Assembly: GCA_021613335.1 (NCBI GenBank)
Contig: JAJTWR010000042.1
Location: 62,001-126,000, forward strand
From: Whitmania pigra
Taxonomy: Eukaryota > Annelida > Clitellata > Hirudinida > Haemopidae
DNA: 64,000 nt
Reading direction: 5' to 3'
This document shows positions 1-13,600 of the stretch, one piece after another (within the stretch, counting starts at the first letter, position 1; every line of letters starts with the position of its first letter). A program made the position numbers and the translations under genes. The notes below the pieces were generated by a model. It searched no databases, had not been told where the DNA came from, and saw only the letters and a program-made list of their open reading frames with translations.

Positions 1-589
1 TTTTAATATAGCAATAATAATAATAGTAATGGTTCAGTCGAATAGTTGCTCTCTGTAACAGGACTAATTTTGAATGTGAAAAGGTCATCATTAATGCCTT
101 ACAAACAAAACTACAAATGCAGTTAAATTGGTTCATTGGACTGCAAACAGTTATGAGTTTGTTTTAGGTTTATTGATGAATATTTGATCAAGTGATTTGT
201 TTTGGTATATTTATTTATTCATTATTTTTAAATTTTATTTTATTTTTTTATATTTGAAATTATGTATTGATCGTTATTTTTTTGTAGTTTTTGTCCCATT
301 ATCATTAATATCACTAACAGTTTATCATAACTATAGTTATACTGTATTTGAAAGATTAAATTAAAATTTAAATTAAATTTGTTTAATGTTATTAATATTT
401 TTAGTACTGCTCTCAATGCTAGTAATCAATATAATTATTATAAGTACTAATGTAAAAGTCATCAATCAATACATAATTAATGATAATAACAATAATATTT
501 TTAGTTCTATTGTTATCATTGATTGCCATTATTATAGCAATTTATGCCTTTGACTGATTTTGATAATAAAAATTCAAAATGGAATAAAT
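1..589. other. AT-rich sequence, no feature seen
   Basis: Low-complexity AT-rich DNA with many ATT/AAT runs. I find no exon, transposon end or repeat unit here. Missing 5' exons of ADAM copy A were sought and not found. Confidence 0.5.
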
Positions 590-960
590 ATGCAACAGTC
601 GGCTTACACTTTCCTCACCAAGATTGATTGATGACTGTCTAGTCGAGAGAACAAGGATAAACAAGGCCGCAGAAGTGGCATCTTTCTGGATCTGGTACAA
701 GAAGAGCCAGACGTCTTAAGAAGCCACTTCAGGAAAGCTTGGGAAAGCCGTCGGTTTCCGGTATAAATGATATACCGAGCGACGGGGCCAAATCATTGGC
801 TGAGACGCGGTTTTGTCCGAAGAAATGGGCAGACCGCAGGCTCACTAAGCACTATGAGCGGTAGACCAAACCGCGGTTGAGTCCAGAAAATTTCTATCTC
901 TGGCTGCCGCTGCAAAAAAATTGTAAGACCCAGTTTGCATATGTATGTAATATGTATATA

Positions 961-2394
961 TAGTCGAACCCGGTTATGTCGCCGGCTAGGGTTTTGCCAA
1001 AAAGCGTCGAGACAACCAATGATCTAGATAACCGAAAATCAGTGTGGCGAAAGTATATTAACATGTGTTTGCATTTTGTTTATGTACATAATGTGCCTTA
1101 ATAAATAAGAATGTACATGCATGTGTTTTTAATGTTTTTTTTACACAACAGCAATTGATATTTGATATTGGTAATAGTACATGCATGTTTGCTATCAAGA
1201 AAAGGCTTATGAAGGCTTAGGTTGGAGCTTACTTTTAGATGGGAGATAAAAAATCTTAATGGCCTTGAGACCAGGATCATCCGGATGAGCTCTACAGTTG
1301 TCCACGATACTTTTTTTCTGCTTTCTGTCCCACTTTTTCACCCACGCCCTGAATAGATCCAGGATCTGTTGGCCATCGTCATCGCATGAGAGTACTTTGA
1401 TCTGCATCTGGGATTCTTGGATTTTCCTATAATGTAGAGCGAGCTTCTTATCCATGTTAGCAGGAACTAGCACAATTAGTCGATAATTCGATTTTTTCCA
1501 CCGTGACAAACCTCCCATTGAAACAACATAGTCTTGTATGAAAGGCATTTTCAAAACACCCCAGTTTCATCAGCATTAAAAATGTTCCGACTCTCATAGG
1601 TAACCAAAATTGTGAGCATTTGAGTGTTGAGCCATGAATCCACTTGCTCCTGTTGAACTGTAGATGTCTCTTCACAAATTGCTTTGAAGGCAATGGTTGT
1701 GACTCTTTATGATACGACCCAGCACCTCTGACTTGCTTTAAAGTCCTAGCTTGGCGGCAAGGATGTCCACCTTCCCCGTCAGGAAGGGACCATTGACGAG
1801 AAGTTTTGTTGCTCTCGAATTTGTGAATCATTGAAGCACTGCATCGTCGACATGTTTGTGCTCAGCCATTCTACGTTTTTTCTTACTGGATCAAATACAA
1901 ATTTCTCGTACATTTGCTTTATCAACAGCCTTCATTTTCGATCCTGAAATGGAGTTTGCTGGAATACCGTGATGTTTGCTGGTTTTGTTCCTTTTCCTAG
2001 CTGCCATTTTTCTCCATTGGCTGATTATCCAGTTTTTTCTTAAAACTTCCAGACATTTTAGAATGAAAAAAAACAGTAGCATGTTACCCCTCAGACTAAA
2101 TCAGCAAGAGTGAATTGGGTTCGGCGAAATAAAGGATTCAACATAACCGATGAGAAAATGTTACAACAACATGGGAATTTGGGCATTTCCACTTCAAATT
2201 CGGCGATTAGTCAAGGGGTCGAAATAACTGATGTAAAGTGGCGATTTTGGCCCTCTTTTGTGCTCAAAATAATATGTTTCGGCGACATAACCGATGACTA
2301 AATGATATGATAAAGAGGGAATCTGGCGGTTCCACTTCAAAAGCGACGAATTAATAGGGTTGGCGAGTTAACCGAGGTCGAGTGGGTTCCACTG
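961..2394 (-). mobile_element. Tigger/pogo-type DNA transposon, decayed
   Basis: The left end reads GTCGAACCCGGTTATGTCGC; the reverse complement of the right end reads CAGTGGAACCCACTCG; both ends abut TA. The minus strand carries transposase fragments: a catalytic-domain piece at 1207-1554 (DNCRAHPDDPGLKAIKIFYL) and N-terminal helix-turn-helix-like pieces at about 1457-2082. They lie in different frames with stops, so the element is inactive. Confidence 0.72.
1207..2082 (-). pseudogene. Decayed Tigger/jerky-type transposase
   Basis: Frame-broken transposase. At 1207-1554 the fragment contains KVLSCDDDGQQILDLFRAWV and DNCRAHP, typical of the DDE domain of Tigger/CENP-B-related transposases. 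At 1891-2082 residues KTSKHHGIPANSIS resemble the N-terminal DNA-binding helix. Continuity is lost by frameshifts and stops, and no start-to-stop frame exists. Confidence 0.65.
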
Positions 2395-3343
2395 TATTAT
2401 ATAATATATATTAAGTACAAGGTATGTAAAATATGCATAGTCGAGGTTTGATCCGGTTCAAATCAGATAGTATGCGACTTGAAGAAGCCATTGAGAGCTT
2501 TCGTGGTCGCTCCAGTCCGGGCAGCAGTGACCGACATAAGAAGGCCAACGAGTGTCTCTCATAGCTGGAGGTTAGCATTGGGCCAAGATGGAAAAAACCG
2601 ACAAGGACAACCGTCTGATCAACGGATGCTGCCCTCCCCTCGAAAACGTAAGAAGATTCAATTGGCCGTAATGTTTGAAGACGGGGAAACTCCTCTGAGG
2701 GTCCCAGTTGGAGCTCCGCGAAGTAGTATTAAGAAACAAACTGACATCTTTTACTTGCTAGATATCAGATTATTATTAGTAGTAGAAAAAACAAATTGTA
2801 AGTATTCAATTTTAAAAATAACACATTGTTATTAAGAGAAGATGATGCTTCATAAGCACCAGCTTTGCATACTGTAGTCAAACTGTTAATATATGTGTGC
2901 AATTTTTCATTTATTGGAAATTTTATTTTGATTAAATGTTTTATTTCACAAAATACAATAGTGGAACACATTGACACATTGCAACTACATTTTCATATAT
3001 AAAATGACCATTGGTGTTGGAAATGTAAAATAAAGCCATGTAAGCCAGCCGATTTTGGTTACTAAACCATAAGCCACATGGGATGTCACTCTGCAGCTAG
3101 CCAGCTAAAATTCTTTCAAACCGAGCTGGTTTCTTGAAAACCCTCGGCGTCCAAGGTCTATCTCGGGTGACATCTGTAAAAAATAAATTGGGGTGCTCAG
3201 GCATGAAAATGAGCCGCTCAGACACTATGCTTTTCCGCGCCCACTGAAAACAAAATAGAGTGAACATGGCTAAACGTAAGAATGGATCACAATGTTTGGC
3301 AAACACAAGTATTGTTGGACGACACACTTTTTTACGCGGGCAG

Positions 3344-3770
3344 TGTTGCAAACGAAAATTAGTGTGTTGAAAATCCTGCTTGTGAATCTTGAACTAAAAT
3401 GATAATGACATATTAAAAATATCCACAAAACAACTATTAACCTAACAACAAAAGCGCCTTATTCGTAATAATTTCCTTTTACTTTTTTTACCTTCAACTA
3501 ATTAGACTTTGCAAACAGCAATCTATTAAGTGTCTCCCGAGGTTAACAAGTAACTGGTTTTTTGTTATCCTATTTTGATCGTGATGCCTTTCCAAGATCT
3601 TTTATAATATATGGCTGAAATAAATATATCATAAATATAGAGATCCAGTAATTTTTCTCGCTTTTTGTATAACATAAATGAATGTAGTCACCGATTCTCT
3701 AATTGAACATTCTTTCAAATTGGCTTTGATAACATATTGACGAGTTTTTCCTGGTCCTGTTTTATTTTAG
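3344..3770 (+). other. Intron block homologous to copy B (left duplication edge)
   Basis: From CAGTGTTGCAAACGA at 3344 onward the sequence aligns with copy B intron 4 from 22349 (CAGTGTTGCAAACGAT, then TTGAAAATCCTGCTTGTGAA and TTGAACTAAAATG). In B the alignment is interrupted at about 22715-25235 by repeats and resumes at ATTCTTTCAAATTGG. Left of 3344 and 22349 the two differ completely, which marks a breakpoint. Confidence 0.7.
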
Positions 3771-4681
3771 GTGAGCCTTCAACTGCTAAGTCGCATGTGT
3801 ACTGGGAGGATGAATTTATGTTTGCAACAATTAACACAAGAAATGAGACTTACTTCATAGAAGTATGTTTACGTATTTTGAAATGAAATTTAAAATTTTC
3901 GTAATTTTTGTGAAATGTACAGATTGGGATTTATTAGATCTCTTTAATGGTACATCATTAATTTCTGCCTCAATTAGCTCGATATGTATCATTAGTGGAT
4001 TGAGTGATTAGATGGATTTTGAGACATGTTTCGACTTAGCAGTTACCAGTTTTATATGGCTATTTGAGAAACCTAGTTGCTGTTTATTTTGTCAAAGAAA
4101 AAAGGATTTATGACAAGGTTTTTTGTTTGGTTTAGATATGATTTTTTTTTTAAATTCTTTAAAGCCGGCTAAAAGGTATATTCAGTCAATGAATGACGTT
4201 ATGGTAGCTTACAGATTATCGGACATGAAGGAGGAACTTGTTGGTTCCGTGTGAGTGCTTTTTATTTCGCTCAAAAAATAATTTGTGAAGATTTATTTTT
4301 GTCTATTTCTGAGATAAATAACATTTTCAATTCAGAGATTTTTGCCGAATGGTTTATGCCCCAAAGTTGCGGAAAGTTAACAGAGGTTTATAATAAATTG
4401 TGCACCGATTAATTATTATTCAATTTATTATAACCAAGTATTAATCGGTTTATTATAACTAATTATTTGTCAATTTAATAATAATGCAAAGAATGATTGA
4501 GTCGAGTTTAAATTTTATTTTTTAAGTGAACTCCCGAACCAAGCATGACACATCACATAAAAGGACAAAACGAAGCTATGCTCATCCGCATGAAAAGGCT
4601 TGCACATTAGTTATTGTGGCAGATGTTAACTATTTTGTTAATGTCGGGGAAGGAAGTTACATGAAAACAACGAAGTCGCTG
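3771..4681 (+). CDS. ADAM copy A, late prodomain, furin-type site and first protease strand (4 exons)
   Basis: Exons 3771-3862, 4165-4250, 4336-4385 and 4527-4681. The first reads [16 protein letters not shown]..., matching the conserved GE(P/E) region of ADAM10/17 prodomains. The second opens with PAKRYI, like the PAERYI motif of ADAM10. The third carries DFCRMVYAP; its cysteine is the best cysteine-switch candidate. The fourth contains RTKR, a furin-type site separating prodomain from enzyme, followed by [19 protein letters not shown], the first strand of the reprolysin fold. Exon 3771-3862 is base-for-base identical to its copy-B partner. Confidence 0.87.
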
Positions 4682-7600
4682 GTGAATATCCTTTATTTGC
4701 TAGGATTGTTTACAAGTACTTTTACGAAGTAAAAATGTCAATACCATTACTTTGTTTTAAAAGTTTTTTGTGCAATTTTTAATTGCTATTGGCATTATTT
4801 TTGGCAATTCTTTGTCCTCACATTTAATACCATATCTCACGTACCAAAAAATTTTATTGAAATTTGAAATTATTTGAAAAAAATGATTACATTTATTTAT
4901 CATTTTGCTTGACACAGAAATAGTAATATTTCGAAATATTTAAGTATCTTGACACTCAGCATCAGTATCAGTATCTATCCATTGTTGCGGTAGCGGATAA
5001 TCCAGTGTTGAGGTCTGCATGCAACTTTTTTATGCGGAGATATCGATTAAGAGACTATTACTCTGGTGTTGTATGGCCAAATATCTGTCGACTTCTTGCA
5101 AAACTGCAAACCAACAGCAAAGTTATTTGTTGTAAAACGCAGTGAAGACATTTGTGGTAAAAACATTCTGTTTCTGGCTCCAGCGTTTTATTATCTGAAT
5201 TTTTGCCACCTTTTTTGTCTTCTCTCTGTATCATTGAATTTAGTCATAGAAACTCTTGCGAGCGGCAAGGACTTGAACTCCTGACGGAGCTATACCAAAG
5301 CAAAAGCTTTAACCATTCGCCCACGGATGCCAAGCGGACGCCGGATTTATTGTCATCACAAGGCTTGCTTTCTGGACTTCATCACTGATCCAGTAAATTT
5401 ATATTGAGGGTGGACTCCAACTGCCAGTTAAGCATCAGTTTTCTATTTCGTGTCATCAAATCTTTATCCCAGCTCTCAATCCATTAATCAGTGGTAACGC
5501 TAATGGTAATGGATTTGTCGTGTCTTCCGATAGACCATTCAGATGGTTCGTCATGACTGCCAGTGTTGGGAGTAAATACCTTAAACCTTGCCTTTTCCCT
5601 CGTAAATGTCTAGGCCGCATACCAATATCGATTCTCAAAAAGAATCGTCGATAGTATCGCCGCGATACCAATGCTGCGGTATTAACAACCATGCGTGTGA
5701 TATATCCTTATAGGTTTGCAATGTTGCTTAAAGTAAAACTTGTAAATGTCAAGCATCGTAAACATAGCATTATGGACATTCCCAAGGACGCTTTTACGTC
5801 TAGGATAGCCAGATTGAGAGCATTATGATTTTTCCTTTTTACTTCATTTGACGTCTTTTGACAGAAATGAGATTCTCTTTGAGCACCTTGCAGTTTATTG
5901 AAAGATCACTCCGACAATATCTTGTTTTCCAATTTCTCTCCACATATCTTTCAGATTGCAATGTTTTCCAGAATAAATGCCATTTATCTGGAAACAACAT
6001 TTCATAACTTCACCGAGTATGGATTACTTGTGAAAAAGGTTATCTTTTGAATATTAAGTTTTTAAATCTAAAGAATAACCATAAAAGTTTACATAAATAT
6101 ATATTTACAGATAGTAATACACAAGGGTGACGCGGGCGATGGCTATTCTTATAACGAGCGTGGGAGGCGGTGGACCGCCTATTCGCTTTTATTGGTGAGA
6201 ACTTTTCCATATGTTATAAGTGGCATTGTCGCAGAAGTATTAGTTTATAACTAGAATACAACATTGGAATAAGACACTCACTAAACTTAGTTTAGTTACT
6301 AAGTATCATATTAATCCCAATTATTGTTATGACTTTAGTTATAGGGAAATTATGAATTTTAGCGAATGTAAACAGAAAATGTTAACATTTTGAGCAAAAA
6401 ACCGAAATTGCGCAAGAAAAGCAGTGGCGGTATGACAGCAAAAAACTTTTATTTATCAGGATCAATCAAACTTTCAAATTATAAAAATAGTAAAGTTAAG
6501 GATGTGTCTTGTCATTTCGTTTGAATTACCTACGAATTCGCTTTTTTATTGAATTGAATGTTTATTGTTGAAGGATTTCATACTCTGTAAGTCAACTCTC
6601 TCCATGCTTTTTCAGAACTTTTTCCAGTGTCTTTATGCCAGAATATTGTTTGATATTGATATTACTTTGTTAGCAAGCAATCCCCACATATTTTTTATCG
6701 GACTTAAGTATGAGGATCGAGTAGAGAGCTTCTAGATTTGAATATTCCTCCTGAAAGAACAAACGTACGACTTTTGAGGTGCTTATCTTGTGAAAAATAA
6801 CTTAACCGACCTAGATTTTGTTACACAAACGTAGGATGTAGTTGCTCAGAGTTTCAATATGATTTGAGAAATTCTTCATTCCCTCTACGACCATCATTTC
6901 TGAGGAACCGAGAGAAGGAAATGGATCTCCAAATTTTCGACTTAAGAATGAGGTCCCCTAACCTCATGCTAACAATATTTTAAGTCATTTAGATTACACA
7001 ATTTAATTTTTTCCATTAGAGAAAATGACAAAACTCCTGTTCACCTCCAGTTTCACCACTTACCTGTCCCGGTTAAGCCGATCTTTTTATGAACTTCTGG
7101 AAACAAAGACTTGCAAAGAAATTAAAAATTGTACTTTGCAAGTGTATCTGCACATTATAAACTTGCTCTGATACAAATTCAGCTCGTTTTAAAGTTTCAT
7201 TGAAGGTCAATTCGCTTTGGAAGCTTCCTGTCATGGATTCTCTTCTGACGATGATCCATTTTTCACGTCTTCCTCACACGTCCATATTGTCTTGAAACTT
7301 TCCAAAACCGTATGACAACATCTCTGGAACGTTTAATTCTATTTTAAATTTTAGACAACGACTTACAAGTATTTAGCTGGTTTTTATGCCTTTCGTTGTC
7401 CTCAACATATCGCTAAGAAGCTTTCCTAAAAATATCTATATAAACTTAAATAATCCTATGAAGAGCTAATAAAATTTATAACAATCAAAAAGTTAACTAA
7501 CATTGTTCATTACATGCGGAACCTTATTATAATAGCCAGACTTTAAGATCCCTGTAAAAAGCGCTGTCGAATGTAACCATACGTAAGCGATTATTTCCCA

Positions 7601-10600
7601 CCAAGAAGCCTGGACTAAAACATCTGAGCTTTTATTCTGCGCCAATTCAACACCTTCTTTAGAACACATCACTGAATTATCAAGGATTCAGGACAAAATC
7701 TGGGGGAGGCAAAGTTATGAGACACAGAAAGAGTCAAGCCATTATCAAAAGTTTTTTTTTAGTTTGTATAGGTTTGAGTTTACTCATAGTTTAACATAGA
7801 TACCTTGATATAGGTCAACACCGCTTATAGGTTCATTTGTTTGATGCAATGTTAAACTGTCTTTATAGGCAGTATTTTAGAGCAGCGGGATTATTCCACA
7901 AAGTTGCCACAAGTATCGGACGATTTTGTTTATTATTATAAGTTACTATGAGTTATCATGAATTATTAATACCAGGAGTCGATAGACCAGTGAATAAGAC
8001 TTTGGCCTTGTTGTTCAAATCCCAGCTTCTCTCAAGAGTTTTTATAACTAATACCTGCTGATGATTTTATTCCATCAAATGACAGATTTATTTTATGACA
8101 ACTTGGATCCAGACATGGAATAGACATTCGCATTTAAAAAAAGTGTCTAAATTTCTTATACATGGTTTGCGACATTCCCGGCTAAAATTTTCCGTGTCAC
8201 GGGGTCCCCGGTCGATTCCCATTCTGAACGAATTTTCTTGGATTTTCTAAGATATATTATTCATAATCAAATTTTACTGTACAAACCTTTTGAGATATTA
8301 TTAAATGTTACTAGAAGCATAAAATAATCGAAACTTTATGTAAATATACGTAGCCGTTTTCCGATAACTAATTTCAGATAGCTAAAAGGCCGAATTTTTG
8401 AGTGCTTGGAGTTTTTGAGTATCTGGACAGGATGTCATGGTGGTTATTTTTATAAAGCCTTTATTTATTTATTATTTATTTGTTTGATTAAAGTCAGATA
8501 CATGACATAGATGATTTTGACTTTTAAAATGTTTTGAATTTTTTGGCTGAAAGGCACTTCTTCAACGATCTATAATTTATATGGCGTCCCTGCCCGAGGG
8601 CGCTCCCTGACGGTGAAGGCTGGGTTGCGAACACGACACGTAACGCCATTTACTAATGACTATTGCTTTTACTGTCGTTCTCAGAAACGCAAACATTTTT
8701 ATTGGCCAACTTGCTAATATTCTTACAAGTGTCTTATTCCGATGGCAGGCACCGTGAAATGATTCTCGCGCGTCTGCTTATATTAATGCTGGAGTTGTTT
8801 CATTTGTAATATAAATCGACTTTTTTAAGGAATTTTCCAAGAAAGTGCTCGGAAACTATTGTTTAGCTCATCTGGTAACATTTTCACCTATGGATGACAC
8901 GCTCGGCCTCGCTTATGTTGGCCGCACTGGGGACAGAGGTGGAGTGTGCTCTGTGTGTTTAGGCATGTATTTTGATTGATTATATAAATATTTTAGGGAT
9001 GCGAGCAATTAAAATTTGTTTGATCTATTAATTATAACACACATATATTCTAACTACTTTTATCCAATCTTGTTGCGTCTTGTATGTTGTCTTACTGACT
9101 GGCTGTTGCCCCCTCCCCGACTTTAGGATAGAAGGAAAATGGTCACTTCTTAAAGTCTTGCGAGGGTTTGCCTCTTGGAAAAAGCTGAATTGAAGTCCTT
9201 GTATCTGAGAGGGCAGAAACATATGGGTGCCTCAGATAACCCTTTCCATCTGGATGGTGTGCTCCACTAAGCTGCCATCCCAATTAATAATATAAGGTAG
9301 AAATGTGAAGAGCATTTATAAAGACACGGTGAGACTTTTGCCAGAGAATGTGGAAACATTACTGTTTCTTAAGTGTAAGTATTTTAAGACCAATGGGTCA
9401 TTCTACAACGTTTCCCTAAAGGCAGTTTTTACTGTAATTCATTTTCAGCCTTCTTTTTTTTTTTGAAAAATCTAAAATTGGAAATTGCTTGATCCTAATC
9501 CATTTATCTCTGAAGTTGATGTGCTTGATTTGTCAAGAGGTCTCTATTTTGTACTAATTATTTTTGTGATGCTTAATATTGGTGCATATTGCGACTGAGT
9601 AATTCTTTGATTCAATTATTCATACAATAATTTGGACTTAATTTATGCAAAAGTTATTTTATTTAAGCTGAAAAAAAAACTGGGACACTGTGTATGAACA
9701 CCGGGATATCATCACTACTTTTTTCTGGAAAATTGCTACCGTCAGTTCAGGCAGATCTGGTTGTGGCTCATGGTAATTTAGTTAGCTCCTGCTTAATTGA
9801 ATTGCTAATTTAAATTTATGTAACATTTTTATTAAACAGAGATTGGTAAGTACAATTTTATTTTGTTTGGAACCTGTTTGGAATCAGAATAACCATAGTT
9901 TCTCAAAACGTTTTTTTAATTTTTGATTGTTTTTAACACATTTAATCTTAACCAATCAAGACTAATCAATATCCAGAAAATCTTCCTTTGACATTTTAAA
10001 ACCTCTGCTTTCTAAGAACTAGTTCCTGTGAGTTGTTGTGGTGACCATATATAATATACTGGTGGCCGATTAGAAAGCGCATTATTGAAACTTAATAATC
10101 AAAGTAAATATAAAACGTTTAATGTTTAGTGATGAATAGGGTGGGTCAATGCGATTTTGTGGCTCAATTGACTTTGGATAACAAAATAATGTTGTTCTAT
10201 CATCTAAATTACATTATAAAAATAAGTTCGTCAAAAATAATTTTGCCTTGCATTGAAAATCAGTCTTTATTCGATATTGAAATATATAAGGAAAATGCAG
10301 TAAATTCTCAATTCAGGGCTTATAACTTCAGTTATGTATTAATAAATATAAAGTAATATACTATGACTTTATTCATTTGTTTACTAACACTCTATCAATT
10401 TACATGAATGTGACTGCACACAATGAAAATTATTTAAACATACAAATATTATCAAAGTACATAACTCTTGCCGAGTCAGTTTTCTGAGTTGTACAATCTT
10501 TGAAACAAAATGTGGAATATACTTTCTAGATAGAAGCTCTAATATATCGTATCTTCTCATTTCTACACAAACTGATGCTGCGGCTTCTTTGACCAATTTG

Positions 10601-13600
10601 ATAGATCTTTCTAAATTTTGGGTGTGGCACCTGAAGGCATTTAATGTCCATTTTTGCGGTATTTTTATTGCATTTTCAATTTCGTCATCACTTACATCCT
10701 TCAACATAGGTAGGTGAATACTCAGAAGATCTTGCCAATTTACAAGACTATGGTAATCCTCTGCATCTGGTTCATAGGATGAATTATGAATTTACTTACC
10801 TCTGCAGAATCTGCGGCGATGGATTATCTGTCACATTACCTGGTAACTGTAGGAAACTTCATCGCAATTCTACCAGATTCATTTTCTGTGCCTTCATTTG
10901 AGTCCTCACCAGACACTTCCATAATATCTAAATCAGTATCATAACTTTTGCCAAATGATGCTTTACTAGGTTTGCTACCAGGAAGGGAATTACAGTATTT
11001 ATGTCTATCTCAGTTGCTTTGGTTAGCTTGTAAGTAGTTTCCTCGTCCAAAGGACCAATAACCATATTTATTTCATTTCTTTGCTGACATCTTTGATTGT
11101 CTCGGACATTATAATAGCCATAATAGCCCGGCGACAAAATAGCCTCAACAACAAGGCCATGTGATGGTGCACACTTCTGCAACCATTACATTGAACAACT
11201 AGCGTTGTTGATCTTTTGTTCAGCTCTGCCTTCACTATAGCGGATGATACTGATCGTCTTTGTGTAGACATCTGAGCTATTCAAATCTAGGATCCAACGC
11301 CGTGGCAATGTCTAACCATGATAAATTGCAATTTTTATGACGTTGCCAAAGTCATCAGTACAAGCCTTCTTGAACCTAACCATACAGACGGTCATAATCA
11401 AATCGTCATGGAATGAAAAGGTGACAGAACAACGGAACAAGAAATGTACCTTTTTCCACCCAAGAGCTACAAGGCTCCATATGAGTTTCCATTATTCTTA
11501 GTTTTTCCCACTCTTGATCATTTAGGAGAAACAGATTTGTGATGTGAATTATCAAAATCTGCTGAGTCTGTTGCTTTATTTCTTACAAGCCGCTGGATCA
11601 ATTGCAGAGTGGAGTGACATGTTGTATCAGAGACTTAGATTTCTGGTCGAGTGTGCTTTGTTCAATTTCAAGCTCCACATCATCTGCGGGGCTATGCCCG
11701 AAATGGCCAACTATTTTTCGTGCTTTCATAAACCTATATGAGATTCAAGTTCCTTCCTGAATGATACATAGACTCGCTTTGATGTATGCTGCAAGCTACA
11801 GTAGAATTTTATATATTTGAAACTGAATTTCTCCCAAAATCGAGCTATCAGTGTTGCTTGTGGCCATCAAAATGAAAGTAGAGGGCAAAACGAAGAATTG
11901 ACATATTTTCATTAGAAATATTTAAAATTTATAAAATTAAATGAAATTGACGGGTTAATCTCCCGTTGACGCACATAAATCTGCAGCCCTACAAAATATC
12001 TATTTTTTAGATCATTTTGTGAGATATTAACTAGACAAACTAATGGATCTATCTTATAATAAGGTTATTATGCATTAAGCGTGCCTGATTTTCGAAAAAT
12101 TAACACATTTTCTAGGTGATTTTTTTGGATTATGGGTTAAAGTACTTTTCCAAATATTTGATTTGTTGTGAACCAATGTTAGAACTATCGAGAAAAAATG
12201 TTGGTCATCCTTGCAGGATACATAGCACTAAAGATTGTGGTATTTTGTATTTTTGCCTAATTTAAAAACAAAAACTACCGATCGTATTCCGAAGAAGCCT
12301 AGCCTGTAATTTAGTGGTAGTTTAGACAAATTGACAATTCGTTATTGAATAAATGAGCGTAGTTTTAAAAATATTTAATTTGATAGATTTTTTGAACCGC
12401 ATAACTCAAAACAAAAAAGAATTAATTTATAGATTTTCTGATATATCTAAAAAACCCACCAAAAATCATTTTTCTGACCTCACTTACCACAATAATCGAG
12501 ATACATAATATGTGGCTGATTTAAGGAAAAATACAAAATTTGAATTGATTTGATCTGACATCCACAGAGTCGTTGCGAAAGTTGTTAGGTTTATTTGGGT
12601 TAGTTCTGAGCTTTATAGCATTTCAAATTGAAGATACAATAAATTACCTAGAATAATAAGAAATTTCATAGACTTAACTGCCTTTTAAGGTCACGGGTTC
12701 GGATCAGTTCACGATAGTGAGATATGCGCACCTTCAAAGATCCAAGGTGGAAGGTACTTGATGTATTCTCAAACCAATTCTGGAAAAGATCCAAACAACA
12801 GGGTATTTTTCCGCAACAACTTCTGAAGTAAATAGTTACTTGAGATGACTATATTAGCGGTACTTGATTTCAGAAATTTTCCGACTGCAGTATTGAAACT
12901 ATGGGTTATACTTTGAGCACGAACGGTGGATGTTTTGTAGGTGAGAATAGTATGTCTAAAATGGGTTACCGCTCAAAATGTTTTTTTAACTTCATAACTT
13001 ACATAAATGTGTTCGTAAAATAAAAAAAACAAAAGTCTTGCGAAATTCTTAAGTATTCTATTAATATTTACTGATCGCTCAACGCTGACAGTTTTATGTG
13101 AGTGGGATATTATGTTTACAAAAAAATACTTCAAAAATAATCAACGATTCGAATTATCGATTTAACGCAGTTACTTAAAATGTTGTGATATCTATTATTT
13201 ATCTGGTGCGTCTGCAAACATGGTCTGGGTTCCATGTTATGTTCGTACCGAAGTAGAACGGAGTAGATATAAATAGATGGATAGAGCGCATCTATTCTTT
13301 CCCGAATTTTCCTTTCATTCAAGAGTTCACTTATGGACAGATTTGACTCTAATGGCGTGCTCCTTTAAATGTCCTCCTCCCTTGGCACCAACTTATGGGT
13401 TTCCTTCTTCCTCATCAAAGGATATCTAATCCATTAAATATTTCTGATTGGTCGAACAACCTTACCTTACTTCTTGAAACATACTTAAGCCAGATGTTGT
13501 TTGCCGCAGTAGTTGCATCTGCTTGACCTGAAATGACATTTGTTTGCCAATGGTCTTTTCCCCACATCTAATGCAGGCACCTTTTTAACAAGATCCTGAT

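Larger units (their letters stand above)
590..3190 (+). mobile_element. R2-like LINE relic, 3' end, split by a Tigger insertion
   Basis: Bases about 620-940 match, on the opposite strand, the end of the endonuclease ORF and start of the 3' region of the LINE at 34211-39357 (for example GTAGACCAAACCGCGGTTGAG and CTGCCGCTGCAAAAAAATTG). The match resumes at about 2456-2745 (TTTGAAGACGGGGAAACTCC, GTTGGAGCTCC). In between lies a Tigger element (961-2394) in an AT-rich spot. About 450 bp beyond the LINE end also match, inverted, the flank of the 20330-21560 relic, so the family may have a longer 3' tail or carry a second repeat. No intact coding capacity. Confidence 0.6.

Noticed and set aside
1..3770. 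Exons 1-4 of ADAM copy A
   Set aside because: Searched for signal peptide, FNAFGR-like and [13 protein letters not shown] sequence; none found, only AT-rich DNA, LINE and Tigger.
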